Assembly (NCBI RefSeq): GCF_900105615.1 | Contig: NZ_LT630003.1 | Location: 1,550,001-1,614,000, forward strand | Length of the DNA: 64,000 nucleotides | Reading direction: 5' to 3' | Source: Lacrimispora sphenoides JCM 1415 | GTDB taxonomy: Bacteria > Bacillota > Clostridia > Lachnospirales > Lachnospiraceae | Shown here: positions 42,296 to 50,469 of the stretch, piece after piece | Position numbering within the stretch: position 1 is the stretch's first letter | Layout of the letters: the number at the start of each line of letters is the position of its first letter | Program-made: the position numbers and the translations under genes | The notes under the pieces: model-generated | Databases searched by the model: none | What the model was told of the DNA's origin: nothing | Seen by the model: only the letters and a program-made list of their open reading frames with translations

Positions 42296-42652
42296 ATGAA
42301 GGGTTATATTAATAATAAACTGGGCGAAATCCAGGTAAGCCCTGATGTTATCGCTATGTATGCCGGAACGACCGCAGTGGAATGCTTCGGTATCGTCGGT
42401 ATGGCGGCTGTCAGCATGAAAGACGGACTTGTTAAACTTTTAAAACGGGAAGGCCTGACTCACGGAATCAATGTGAACATCCAGGACAACCATATCACCA
42501 TCGATTTCCATGTAATTGTAGCCTATGGGGTCAGCATTTCTGCGGTGGCGGATAACTTGATTGAAAATGTAAAATACAAAGTAGAAGAATTCACAGGTAT
42601 GACAGTAGATAAGATTAACATCTTTGTCGAAGGCGTAAGAGTGATTGATTAA
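42296..42652 (+). CDS. Asp23/Gls24 family envelope stress protein (YloU-like)
   Basis: 118 aa. Starts MKGYINNKLGEIQVSPDVIAMYAG and contains the family block INVNIQDNHITIDFHVIVAYGVSIS and VGMAAVSM. ACGGAGG precedes the ATG. It is followed by the DAK2-domain gene after 14 bases, the yloU-yloV arrangement. Role in the cell is not established for this family beyond envelope stress. Confidence 0.92.
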   Translation: MKGYINNKLGEIQVSPDVIAMYAGTTAVECFGIVGMAAVSMKDGLVKLLKREGLTHGINVNIQDNHITIDFHVIVAYGVSISAVADNLIENVKYKVEEFTGMTVDKINIFVEGVRVID

Positions 42653-42666
42653 GGAGGAAACTACCC

Positions 42667-44340
42667 GTGGGTATGAAGTATATAGACGCCAAAATGCTGC
42701 AGAAGGCATTTCTGGCAGGAGCAAAAGGACTGGAAGCAAAGAAAGAATGGATTAATGAACTGAATGTGTTTCCAGTGCCGGATGGAGATACCGGAACCAA
42801 CATGACCATGACGATCATGGCGGCGGCAAAGGAAGTGGCTGCCATTGAGAATCCTACCATGGAATCGTTAGCAAAAGCAATTTCCTCCGGTTCATTAAGA
42901 GGAGCGAGAGGAAACTCCGGTGTGATCCTGTCCCAGTTGTTCCGTGGTTTCACAAAAGAGATCGCTGCCGCCAATCAGGTAACTGCCACCGTTTTAGCCA
43001 ATTCCTTTGTGCGGGCAACAGAAACTGCTTATAAAGCAGTCATGAAACCCAAAGAGGGAACCATTCTTACTGTAGCCAGAGGAATGGCAGAAAAGGCTGC
43101 GGAGCTGGTCACCGAGACAGAGGATATCCTTGAGTTCTGTCAGAAGGTAATCGAACATGGTGATTATGTATTAAGCCAGACGCCGGAGATGCTTCCGGTT
43201 TTAAAGCAGGCCGGAGTTGTAGATTCCGGCGGCCAGGGCCTTATGCAGGTAATGAAGGGGGCCTTTGACTGCCTGTCGGGCAAAGAGGTAGACTTATCTG
43301 TAGAGGTTGAAAAGCGCCCGGTCGATACTGTCGGAGCCTCAGGAACAACAACTGCTGACATTGATATCCGGTTCGGCTACTGTACCGAATTTATCATTAA
43401 TCTGGAAAACCATTATGATGATAAGAAGGAACACGATTTCAAGGGATACTTAGAATCCATCGGTGATTCCATTGTGGTTGTTTCAGACGATGACGTGGTA
43501 AAAGTCCATGTCCATACCAATGATCCGGGACTTGCAATCCAGAAGGCCCTTACTTATGGCTCTTTATCCCGCATGAAGATCGATAATATGAGGGAAGAGC
43601 ATCAGGAAAAATTAATTAAAGAATCAGAAAAGCTTGCAGCCCAGCAAAAGGCTGAGAGCGAAAAAAAGGCGGAGCAGAGAAAACACTATGGCTTTATATC
43701 CGTATCTGCCGGGGAAGGTCTTGATGAAATATTCCGGGGGATCGGCGCAGATTACCTGATCCAGGGCGGTCAGACCATGAACCCAAGTACAGAGGATATG
43801 TTAAATGCCATCGAAAAGGTGAATGCCGATACCATCTATATCCTGCCAAACAATAAAAACATCATATTGGCTGCCGAGCAGGCCAAAAGCCTGGTGGAAG
43901 ACAAGAAGGTTATTGTGATCCCTTCAAAAACCATACCCCAGGGCATTACTGCCATCATCAATTTTGCTCCGGATTTATCACCGGAGGATAATGAAAAGAT
44001 CATGACAGAAGAGATGTCCCGAGTGAAAACCGGACAGGTTACCTATGCGGTCCGCAATACCATGATCGATGATACCACGATCCGGGAAGGCGATATCATG
44101 GCGCTTGGCGACAGTGGTATTCTGGCTGTTGGAAAGGAAATTGAGTCCACAGTGTTAGAAGCCATGGAAGCCATGGTGGAAGAAGAATCTGAATTAGTGA
44201 CCGTTTATTACGGCAAGGATGTCAAAGAAGAGGATGCAAAAGAGCTTAAGGGAAAAGCAGAAGAGCTGTTTTCCCATTGTGAGGTAGAGCTTCATGCAGG
44301 CGGCCAGCCAATTTATTATTATCTCATATCAGTAGAATAA
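42667..44340 (+). CDS. DAK2 domain fatty acid kinase subunit, FakA/YloV-like
   Basis: 557 aa. The DhaL (DAK2) domain has the ADP/Mg motif NVFPVPDGDTGTNM and SLRGARGNSGVILSQLFRG; the C-terminal part (from about residue 330) is the FakA-type DegV-interacting domain. In staphylococci FakA phosphorylates fatty acids bound to FakB. The start is GTG with GGAGGAAAC upstream; ATG 42673 is an alternative. No fakB is in the window. Confidence 0.92.
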   Translation: MGMKYIDAKMLQKAFLAGAKGLEAKKEWINELNVFPVPDGDTGTNMTMTIMAAAKEVAAIENPTMESLAKAISSGSLRGARGNSGVILSQLFRGFTKEIAAANQVTATVLANSFVRATETAYKAVMKPKEGTILTVARGMAEKAAELVTETEDILEFCQKVIEHGDYVLSQTPEMLPVLKQAGVVDSGGQGLMQVMKGAFDCLSGKEVDLSVEVEKRPVDTVGASGTTTADIDIRFGYCTEFIINLENHYDDKKEHDFKGYLESIGDSIVVVSDDDVVKVHVHTNDPGLAIQKALTYGSLSRMKIDNMREEHQEKLIKESEKLAAQQKAESEKKAEQRKHYGFISVSAGEGLDEIFRGIGADYLIQGGQTMNPSTEDMLNAIEKVNADTIYILPNNKNIILAAEQAKSLVEDKKVIVIPSKTIPQGITAIINFAPDLSPEDNEKIMTEEMSRVKTGQVTYAVRNTMIDDTTIREGDIMALGDSGILAVGKEIESTVLEAMEAMVEEESELVTVYYGKDVKEEDAKELKGKAEELFSHCEVELHAGGQPIYYYLISVE

Positions 44341-44364
44341 AAAGAGCCAGCGGCATTTTATATA

Positions 44365-44395
44365 CCGGGCAGACGAGGCCTGTCTGCCCGGTTTT
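44365..44395 (+). terminator. Terminator after the DAK2 gene
   Basis: Perfect 10-bp stem CCGGGCAGAC / GTCTGCCCGG with a 7-base loop, then TTTTG. Confidence 0.85.
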
Positions 44396-44431
44396 GCTGT
44401 GCATGTAAAAAGAAAGGAGGGGAACCCGTCT

Positions 44432-46483
44432 TTGAATGGTGAGTCAATTGATTCCTTAAAGGGAATCGGTGAAAAAACAGGGAAATTGTTTCAAAAGGTG
44501 GGAGTGATAACCGTTGGGGATCTTCTGGAATATTATCCAAGGGCCTATGACACCTATGAGGAGCCTTGCCCTATTGGGGAGCTTAAACCGGATCAGGTGA
44601 TGACTGTGGCCGGTATGCTTTACAAGACTCCGGATGTAAAACGTTACAGCCATATCCAGGTCATCACAACAACTTTAAAGGATATGACGGGAACTCTTTT
44701 ACTCACCTGGTACAATATGCCCTATCTTCACTCCACTTTAAAAGCAGGGACTCGGGCTATTTTCCGGGGCAGGGTGGTGAAGAAAAGCGGACGTCTTACC
44801 ATGGAACAGCCAGAGGTATTTACGGAAGAAGCCTATGAGCAGGTGGTGCATTCCATGCAGCCTGTTTATGGACAGACCAAGGGGCTGAGCAATAAAACCA
44901 TTGTAAGAGCCCAAAGACAGGCATTAAGCCTCCGGAGTATGGTGCGGGATTATATGCCTGCTGATTTACGAAAAAAACACGAACTGGCGGAATATAATTT
45001 TGCTATTGAACATATTCATTTTCCGACGGACCGGAGCGAACTGCTATTTGCCAGAAAAAGACTGGTGTTTGATGAATTTTTTCTTTTTCTCATGGCGGTC
45101 CGGCGTTTAAAGGATGGCAGAGAGGATAAAAAAAGTGCTTATATCTTAAGTCTCTCTCCTCAAGTAGAAGCTTTAAGGAAAAGTCTTCCCTATTCTCTTA
45201 CCAATGCCCAGGAAAAGGTATTAAATGAGGTATACGGTGATTTGTCGGGAGGCAGGGTCATGAACCGGCTTATTCAGGGAGATGTAGGCTCCGGTAAGAC
45301 GATCATTGCCATACTCGCCCTCCTTCAGGCAGCGTATAACGGATATCAGGGAGCTCTTATGGCGCCTACGGAAGTACTGGCAAAACAGCATCTTGAATCC
45401 ATGACAGAGCTGTTTGCCGCGCATCAGATCGACAAAAAGCCCATACTTGTTACAGGCTCCATGACGGCAAAGGAAAAAAGGATTGCATACGAAAAGATAG
45501 CTTCCCATGAGGCGGATATCATAATCGGAACCCATGCCCTTATTCAGGAGAAGGTGGTATACGATAATCTGGCACTGGTGATCACCGATGAACAGCATCG
45601 GTTCGGAGTCGGCCAACGGGAAATGCTTGGAAAAAAAGGAGAAGAGCCTCATGTTCTGGTTATGAGCGCCACGCCTATCCCACGAACACTTGCCATTATC
45701 ATTTACGGGGATCTGGACATCTCTATTATTGATGAGCTGCCGGCAAACCGTTTGCCCATTAAAAACTGTGTGGTAGATACCGGCTACCGGAAGAAGGCCT
45801 ATGAATTTATCCGGAAAGAGATAGCAAGCGGCCGGCAGGCCTATGTGATCTGCCCTATGGTAGAAGCCAGCGAGATGATTGATGCGGAAAATGTAGTGGA
45901 TTATACGAAAACCTTAAGAGAGGCACTTCCGGGAATTTCTGTGGAATATCTTCATGGGAAAATGAAGCCTAAGGAAAAAAACGGGATCATGGAAAGATTT
46001 GCCGGCGGGGAAATTAAAGTTTTGGTTTCCACTACTGTAATCGAGGTAGGAGTGAATGTTCCCAATGCAACGGTAATGATGATTGAAAATGCAGAGCGCT
46101 TCGGGCTGGCTCAGCTTCACCAGCTGAGAGGGCGTGTAGGGCGGGGAAAATATCAGTCTTACTGTATTATGGTAGGAGCTTCGGAACAGGAAGGAACGAA
46201 AGAACGCCTGGATATCTTAAACCAGTCCAATGACGGCTTTTTTATTGCCTCAGAGGATTTAAAGCTACGTGGACCCGGCGATATTTTCGGAATCAGGCAG
46301 AGTGGGGATCTGGAATTTAAACTGGGGGATATTTTTACGGATGCAAACCTGTTAAAGACTGTATCAGAAGAAGTGAAACGGCTTTTTCATGTGGATCCGG
46401 AGCTGGAAAAAGAGGAACACCAGGAACTGAAAGGCAAGCTGCAAGAGTATCTTGAGAAAAGCTATGATAAGCTTAATTTGTAG
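44432..46483 (+). CDS. recG: ATP-dependent DNA helicase RecG
   Basis: 683-aa branch-migration helicase. N-terminal wedge/OB region (LKGIGEKTGKLFQKVGVITVGDLLEYYPRAY split as GIGEKTGKLFQKVG and DLLEYYPRAYD), Walker A GDVGSGKTIIA, DEQHRFG box, MSATPIPRTL and the C-terminal motif VI region QLRGRVGRG. The TTG at 44432 follows AAAGGAGGGG by 9 bases; an upstream GTG at 44399 lies inside or just after the terminator and is rejected. Confidence 0.96.
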   Translation: MNGESIDSLKGIGEKTGKLFQKVGVITVGDLLEYYPRAYDTYEEPCPIGELKPDQVMTVAGMLYKTPDVKRYSHIQVITTTLKDMTGTLLLTWYNMPYLHSTLKAGTRAIFRGRVVKKSGRLTMEQPEVFTEEAYEQVVHSMQPVYGQTKGLSNKTIVRAQRQALSLRSMVRDYMPADLRKKHELAEYNFAIEHIHFPTDRSELLFARKRLVFDEFFLFLMAVRRLKDGREDKKSAYILSLSPQVEALRKSLPYSLTNAQEKVLNEVYGDLSGGRVMNRLIQGDVGSGKTIIAILALLQAAYNGYQGALMAPTEVLAKQHLESMTELFAAHQIDKKPILVTGSMTAKEKRIAYEKIASHEADIIIGTHALIQEKVVYDNLALVITDEQHRFGVGQREMLGKKGEEPHVLVMSATPIPRTLAIIIYGDLDISIIDELPANRLPIKNCVVDTGYRKKAYEFIRKEIASGRQAYVICPMVEASEMIDAENVVDYTKTLREALPGISVEYLHGKMKPKEKNGIMERFAGGEIKVLVSTTVIEVGVNVPNATVMMIENAERFGLAQLHQLRGRVGRGKYQSYCIMVGASEQEGTKERLDILNQSNDGFFIASEDLKLRGPGDIFGIRQSGDLEFKLGDIFTDANLLKTVSEEVKRLFHVDPELEKEEHQELKGKLQEYLEKSYDKLNL

Positions 46484-46502
46484 TTGAAATTATCTGGTTT
46501 TT

Positions 46503-46531
46503 GATTATTGCAGAAAATATTTGCAATAATC
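46503..46531. repeat. Inverted repeat between recG and the DUF975 gene
   Basis: GATTATTGCA / TGCAATAATC, 10-bp perfect stem with a 9-base loop. No T run follows. Its right arm overlaps the -35 box of the next promoter, so it may be an operator as well as an RNA hairpin. Confidence 0.6.
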
Positions 46532-46549
46532 GACTGCAAATGATACACT
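46521..46549 (+). promoter_or_regulatory. Promoter of the DUF975 gene
   Basis: TTGCAA (46521-46526), 17 bases, TACACT (46544-46549), about 44 bases before the start codon. Confidence 0.6.
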
Positions 46550-46592
46550 AATTTACGTAAAATTATGAATGCAAGGAAACAGGAGGAATGTA

Positions 46593-47288
46593 ATGAGTAG
46601 AAAAGCCTTAAAATTTGATGCAAAGGATGCCATGAGGAATGCGCTGGTAAGTCCTATTATGGTTACAATAATAATGGGTATCATCATGGTTGCATTATCT
46701 GCGGTGCAGGGTTTTCTGGATATATGGCAGAACATGATAGACAATGCGGGCGCTTATGTAGATTCAGGCCAGACTGGAGCATTTGTAGTCAGCAGCATTA
46801 TTTTTTTAGTTATTAATATTGTTGTTAGCACCATTATCCAGTTTGGGTATCAGTCTTACTGTTTAAAAGTTGCTAACAGGGATGATACTATGTCATATGG
46901 GGATTTATTCGGATCTGTAAGGTATTTGTTAAAAGCTCTGGGATTGATTCTCATGGTGTCTTTACTTACTTTTTTGTGGACGTTGCTTTTAATCATTCCG
47001 GGAATTATTGCTGCTTACCGCTATTCACAGGCTGTTATTATTATGGTTGAGGATCCAAGTAAAGGTATTATGCAATGCATTCGTGAAAGTAAGGAAATGA
47101 TGGTAGGACATAAGTGGGAATTCTTTGTTCTGGAGCTGTCCTTTATTTTATGGCAGCTTTTGGGCCTTGTCACCTGCGGTCTTGCTTTCGTTTATGTATA
47201 TCCTTATATGAAGGTTACTTTTGCTAATTATTATAATGCAATAAAGCCTAATGCGGTTGTATTTGAGGAAGCGACTGTAATTGAGTAA
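46593..47288 (+). CDS. DUF975 family integral membrane protein
   Basis: 231 aa with about five hydrophobic segments (e.g. MVTIIMGIIMVALSAVQGFL, FLWTLLLIIPGIIAAYRYS). The RYSQAVIIMVEDPSKGIMQCIRESKEMM block after the PGI turn is typical for DUF975. AGGAGGAATGTA precedes ATG 46593; the upstream ATG at 46569 has none. Function unknown; members occur singly in many clostridia. Confidence 0.85.
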   Translation: MSRKALKFDAKDAMRNALVSPIMVTIIMGIIMVALSAVQGFLDIWQNMIDNAGAYVDSGQTGAFVVSSIIFLVINIVVSTIIQFGYQSYCLKVANRDDTMSYGDLFGSVRYLLKALGLILMVSLLTFLWTLLLIIPGIIAAYRYSQAVIIMVEDPSKGIMQCIRESKEMMVGHKWEFFVLELSFILWQLLGLVTCGLAFVYVYPYMKVTFANYYNAIKPNAVVFEEATVIE

Positions 47289-47292
47289 TGAT

Positions 47293-47329
47293 AAAAGGGT
47301 TCAAACTTTTTAAGAGGTTGAACCCTTTT
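47293..47329 (+). terminator. Terminator of the DUF975 gene
   Basis: Perfect 12-bp stem AAAAGGGTTCAA / TTGAACCCTTTT. It lies inside a longer open frame leading to udk, which is a reason to reject the upstream start for udk. Confidence 0.8.
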
Positions 47330-47359
47330 GTACGGCAAACGAGTGGAGGAGCACGGAAG

Positions 47360-47977
47360 ATGAAGTGTGTGATAATTGGAATTGCCGGAGGAACCGGCTC
47401 AGGGAAGTCGACCTTTACCAACCGGTTAAAGGAAGCGTTTTGTGATGATATCGCGGTTATCTATCATGATAATTATTATAAAAAGCAGGATGGGATCTCT
47501 TTTGAAGAGAGAAAGAAAATGAATTATGACCATCCCGAAGCTTTTGAAACAGAGCTTTTGCTGGATCAGCTTAAAAAGCTACGGGATGGAGAATCGGTTG
47601 ATTGTCCTGTTTATGATTATTCCATGCACAACCGTTCTCAAAATGTGGTGAAGGTGGAGCCTAAAAAGGTTATTTTAGTCGAGGGGATCCTGGTTTTTGC
47701 GGATGAACGCTTAAGAAGCATGTTTGATATAAAAATCTTTGTGGAGGCTGACGCCGATGAACGGATCCTTCGCCGGGTGATCCGGGATGTAAAGGAAAGA
47801 GGCCGGGATATCGAGGGTGTTGTGGAACAGTATTTAACCACAGTTAAGCCTATGCATTATTTGTATGTGGAGCCTACGAAACCAATGGCAGATGTTATTA
47901 TAAACAGCGGCATGAATGAGGTTGCGTTTCAGCTAGTGAAAACGAATATTGAGAAGATATTGGAGTCTGGTAATTAG
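47360..47977 (+). CDS. udk: Uridine kinase
   Basis: 205 aa. Phosphorylates uridine and cytidine in pyrimidine salvage. P-loop GIAGGTGSGKSTF, then HDNYYKKQDGISFEERKKMNYDHP (split: HDNYYKKQDG and NYDHPEAFET), VILVEGILVFAD and RRVIRDVKERGRD. The start MKCVIIGIAGG at 47360 with GGAGG upstream gives the family length; the frame continues upstream through a terminator hairpin and is not used. Confidence 0.94.
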   Translation: MKCVIIGIAGGTGSGKSTFTNRLKEAFCDDIAVIYHDNYYKKQDGISFEERKKMNYDHPEAFETELLLDQLKKLRDGESVDCPVYDYSMHNRSQNVVKVEPKKVILVEGILVFADERLRSMFDIKIFVEADADERILRRVIRDVKERGRDIEGVVEQYLTTVKPMHYLYVEPTKPMADVIINSGMNEVAFQLVKTNIEKILESGN

Positions 47978-48000
47978 GGTTAAAAATGTATCTGCATGAG

Positions 48001-48040
48001 AATGTTTTTGAGGGCTAGATTTTTTCCAGAAAAAAACATT
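48001..48040 (+). terminator. Possible weak terminator after udk
   Basis: AATGTTTTT pairs with AAAAACATT around a 22-base loop. There is no clean T run afterwards (TTACG), so this is uncertain. Confidence 0.4.
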
Positions 48041-48057
48041 TTACGAAAAACCTTCTA

Positions 48058-48086
48058 GTGTATTTCATTCTATTCCAGCCATAATA
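48058..48086 (+). promoter_or_regulatory. Sigma-G type forespore promoter of the SASP gene
   Basis: GTGTA at 48058-48062 and CATAATA at 48080-48086 with a 17-base spacer. The -10 fits the sigma-G consensus CATnnTA exactly; the -35 (GnATR) has one mismatch. Sigma-G control is the rule for this gene family. A leader hairpin CACCATGA/TCATGGTG follows at 48105-48138. Confidence 0.6.
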
Positions 48087-48164
48087 GGAGTGTAGCACAA
48101 AACACACCATGAATTATTAAAAAAACAAAATCATGGTGAATAGATGAAAAGGAGGCATATCATT

Positions 48165-48368
48165 ATGTCAGGTAGATCTAATACTACAAATGTACCAGAG
48201 GCAAAAGAAGCAATGGATCGTTTTAAAATGGAAGTAGCCAACGAGATTGGTGTTCCGTTAACCAACGGTTATAACGGTAACTTAACTTCTGCTCAGAACG
48301 GTTCCGTAGGCGGTTATATGGTTAAGAAGATGATCGAAGCCCAGGAAAGACAGATGGCAGGTAAATAA
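48165..48368 (+). CDS. Small acid-soluble spore protein, alpha/beta type
   Basis: 67 aa. Coats spore DNA and protects it from UV and heat. The conserved block FKMEVANEIGV contains the germination protease site, and GSVGGYMVKKMIEAQERQM is the second conserved segment. ATG 48165 has AAAGGAGG 9 bases upstream; the frame starts 7 codons earlier without a binding site. Monocistronic, ended by a strong terminator. Confidence 0.93.
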   Translation: MSGRSNTTNVPEAKEAMDRFKMEVANEIGVPLTNGYNGNLTSAQNGSVGGYMVKKMIEAQERQMAGK

Positions 48369-48390
48369 TCTGTAAAAAAAAATGAAACAC

Positions 48391-48447
48391 CCTTCGAATA
48401 TAACAAGAAATAACATTTAGTCCAATAGCATGGACGATTGAAGGGAA
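48391..48447 (+). repeat. Decayed copy of the CCCTTCGGG intergenic repeat
   Basis: ACACCCTTCGAATATAAC matches the start ACACCCTTCGGGTATACC of intact copies, and AGTCCAATAGCATGGAC (48419-48435) resembles the GTCCA-n6-TGGAC hairpin of the 14-kb copies. GATTGAAGGGAAG is in the place of the Shine-Dalgarno part. It lies behind SASP, not before a gene. Confidence 0.5.
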
Positions 48448-48448
48448 G

Positions 48449-48507
48449 CAGGAGCTGCAGTTTCGTAACTGATAATCAGTTATGGGGGCTGCGGCTCCTG
48501 TTTTTTT
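48449..48507 (+). terminator. Terminator of the SASP gene
   Basis: CAGGAGC-t-GCAG pairs with CTGC-g-GCTCCTG, with an inner GTAACTG/CAGTTAT hairpin, followed by seven T. Confidence 0.88.
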
Positions 48508-48553
48508 GATGAATGGGGATGGTATGAGTGGTTGGAAAGGATTGGTGGGTAGT

Positions 48554-48695
48554 TGAGTCCGCCATGGAACCCTGACTGCGCAGAGCGCAGTCAGGGTCGC
48601 GGGCTTCGCCCTATGAAAAAATACAGAAGTTCAGGTGCTTATGTGCAAGCACAACGCGCCTGAATTTCTGCATTTTTTCACCATGGCTCATTGCT
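48554..48695 (-). repeat. Structured 142-nt repeat element, copy A
   Basis: Read on the minus strand it begins AGCAATGAGC and ends GCGGACTCA. An outer stem GCCATGG/CCATGGC encloses three hairpins: a long one (about 23 bp, TGAAAAAATGCAGAAATTCA with its partner) with the loop GTTGTGCTTGCACATAAG, a short one GGGC-GAA-GCCC, and a perfect 13-bp one ACCCTGACTGCGC with a TCT loop. Copy B at 63682-63822 has the same ends, loop, linker and hairpin order with different stem sequences. Confidence 0.8.
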
Positions 48696-48710
48696 GGCGC
48701 GAAAAATCAG

Positions 48711-48739
48711 TTGTATATCTACCGATTTCATACTATAAT
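48711..48739 (+). promoter_or_regulatory. Promoter of rsmD
   Basis: TTGTAT (48711-48716), 17 bases, TATAAT (48734-48739), about 30 bases before the ATG at 48769. Confidence 0.72.
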
Positions 48740-48768
48740 GGTTTGGAATAATAAAGTGAGGAATTGTT

Positions 48769-49329
48769 ATGAGAGTAATTGCCGGAAAAGCCAGGAGGCT
48801 TGTTTTGAAGACGATAGAGGGGCAGGATACACGGCCTACGACAGATAGAATTAAAGAAACACTTTTTAATATGATACAAGGGGACATGCCTGATTGCTGT
48901 TTTTTGGATTTGTTCTCTGGCAGCGGGGCTATCGGTATTGAGGCGCTGAGCCGGGGAGCCAGGCTGGCGGTTATGGTGGAACAGAGTCCGGGGGCAGCAG
49001 AATGCATCCGTGAGAATTTAAAGACCACCAGGCTGGAGGATGGCGCCATTGTGATGAACTGTGACGTTATGACAGGACTTGGAAGGCTGGAAGGGAAAGG
49101 GTATGTATTTGATTTTATATTTATGGACCCTCCCTATAATCAGGATTTGGAAAAAAAGGTTTTGCAGTATCTGGCTGATTCCCGGATGATTGATGAGGAC
49201 ACGACGATGATTGTGGAAGCTTCTTTAGAAACTTCTTTTGATTTTTTGGAGAATCTGGGATACCGGATGATAAGGGAAAAGAATTATAAAACCAATAAAC
49301 ATGCTTTTATAGCAAGGAAAGAACGATAA
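48769..49329 (+). CDS. rsmD: 16S rRNA (guanine966-N2)-methyltransferase RsmD
   Basis: 186 aa. Begins MRVIAGKARRLVLKTIEGQDTRPT with TTDRIKETLFNMI, the SAM motif FLDLFSGSGAIGIEALSRGA and the catalytic IFMDPPYNQ (DPPY). AGTGAGGAA precedes the ATG. Followed by coaD and near ylbJ, matching ylbH-coaD-ylbJ of Bacillus. Confidence 0.95.
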   Translation: MRVIAGKARRLVLKTIEGQDTRPTTDRIKETLFNMIQGDMPDCCFLDLFSGSGAIGIEALSRGARLAVMVEQSPGAAECIRENLKTTRLEDGAIVMNCDVMTGLGRLEGKGYVFDFIFMDPPYNQDLEKKVLQYLADSRMIDEDTTMIVEASLETSFDFLENLGYRMIREKNYKTNKHAFIARKER

Positions 49330-49342
49330 GAAATTGCTCAAA

Positions 49343-49366
49343 ATACATGGGCAACAATAAGGAAGA
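49343..49366 (+). repeat. Partial copy (3' half) of the RBS-carrying repeat before coaD
   Basis: ATACATGGGCAACAATAAGG matches the second half TTACATGGGCAATAACAAGG of the 54.5-kb copies and again supplies the Shine-Dalgarno sequence, here for coaD. The CCCTTCGGG half is missing. Confidence 0.55.
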
Positions 49367-49378
49367 GGAAGAGACCAT

Positions 49379-49867
49379 ATGAGAAAAGCAGTGTATCCGG
49401 GAAGCTTTGATCCGGTGACGTTTGGTCATCTGGATATTATAGAACGTTCTGCCAGGATGTCGGATCATCTGATCATAGGAGTTTTAAATAATAATTCAAA
49501 AACTCCGTTGTTTTCTGTAGAAGAACGTGTTAATATGTTAAAGAGCCTTACGAAACACCTTCCCAACGTGGAGGTGGAATCGTTTGGAGGACTTTTGGTA
49601 GATTTTGTACGAGCCAAACAGGCGGATGCAGTGATTCGCGGGCTTCGGGCTGTAACGGATTTTGAATATGAATTGCAGATCGCACAGACAAACCGGGTCA
49701 TGGCCCCAGAAATTGATACTGTGTTTTTGACGACGAATTTAAAATATTCTTACTTGAGTTCCAGCATTGTGAAGGAGATCGCCGCCTATGGTGGAGAGAT
49801 AAACACGTTTGTACCTGCATGCGTTGCGGAGCGTGTAATGAAGAAGATGGAAGATAGAATGAAATAA
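49379..49867 (+). CDS. coaD: Phosphopantetheine adenylyltransferase
   Basis: 162 aa. Makes dephospho-CoA from 4'-phosphopantetheine and [24 protein letters not shown] contains the (T/S)xGH nucleotidyltransferase site (split: [14 protein letters not shown]), with [14 protein letters not shown] and [13 protein letters not shown] later. GGAAGAGGAAGAG precedes the ATG. Confidence 0.96.
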   Translation: MRKAVYPGSFDPVTFGHLDIIERSARMSDHLIIGVLNNNSKTPLFSVEERVNMLKSLTKHLPNVEVESFGGLLVDFVRAKQADAVIRGLRAVTDFEYELQIAQTNRVMAPEIDTVFLTTNLKYSYLSSSIVKEIAAYGGEINTFVPACVAERVMKKMEDRMK

Positions 49868-49887
49868 GAGTAAGGAGTGTTCGTATT

Positions 49888-50469
49888 ATGATGAGCAGAA
49901 TTGAACAGTTAATCGGTGAAATTGAAGAATATATTGACAGCTGCAAATACCAGCCGCTCTCCAACAGTAAGATTGTGGTAAACAGGGATGAACTTGAAGA
50001 GCTTCTGGTAGAACTTCGTCTGCGCATCCCGGATGAAATCAAGCAGTACCAGAAGATCATCAGCAATCGTGACGCCATTATGAGTGAAGCCCGCCAGCAG
50101 GCGGATTCTATTTTGGCCCAGGCCAATGCTCAGACAAATGAGCTGGTTAATGAGCATGAGATTATGCAGAAAGCATATACCCAGGCCAATGATATTATTG
50201 AACAGGCCAACAGCCAAGCCCAGCAGATCGTGGAACAGGCGGTTTCTGACGCCAACGGAATCAGGCAAAGCTCTGTCCAGTATACGGATGACATGTTAAA
50301 GAGCCTTCAGACTATTATCAGTCATTCCATGGAAGGAGCTCAGGGCCGCTTTGATGCCTTTATGACTTCCATGCAGTCAAGCTATGATATCGTTTCCTCT
50401 AACCGCCAGGAGCTGACAGGAGCTGTCATGCCCGTGGAAGGAACGGAAGAAAACGGGACAACAGAATAA
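49888..50469 (+). CDS. Coiled-coil protein, DivIVA-like in character
   Basis: 193 aa. A long helical, Gln/Glu/Ala-rich coiled coil (about residues 60-135: QQADSILAQANAQTNELV, QANDIIEQANSQAQQIVEQA) follows an N-terminal region with CKYQPLSNSKIVVNRDELEELL. Such proteins sit between coaD and ylbJ in Lachnospiraceae-like genomes and resemble DivIVA or the subunit H type of rotary ATPases only by coiled coil; a role in division or envelope is a guess. TAAGGAGTG precedes ATGATG. The last 44 bases overlap the convergent ylbJ gene. Confidence 0.82.
   Translation: MMSRIEQLIGEIEEYIDSCKYQPLSNSKIVVNRDELEELLVELRLRIPDEIKQYQKIISNRDAIMSEARQQADSILAQANAQTNELVNEHEIMQKAYTQANDIIEQANSQAQQIVEQAVSDANGIRQSSVQYTDDMLKSLQTIISHSMEGAQGRFDAFMTSMQSSYDIVSSNRQELTGAVMPVEGTEENGTTE

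Larger units (their letters stand above)
48369..48768. other. 400-base intergenic region between SASP and rsmD
   Basis: It contains, in order, a decayed copy of the CCCTTCG repeat (48391-48447), the SASP terminator (48449-48507), the leftward structured element A (48554-48695) and the rsmD promoter (48711-48739). No protein gene is seen. Confidence 0.7.

Noticed and set aside
47288..47359. 24-residue extension of uridine kinase
   Set aside because: It would translate a 12-bp terminator hairpin; the P-loop position and GGAGG fit the ATG at 47360.
48554..48695. Insertion sequence or simple REP element for the 142-nt structure
   Set aside because: No transposase gene and no target-site duplication are visible, and the multi-hairpin fold with changed stems is more than a REP palindrome.
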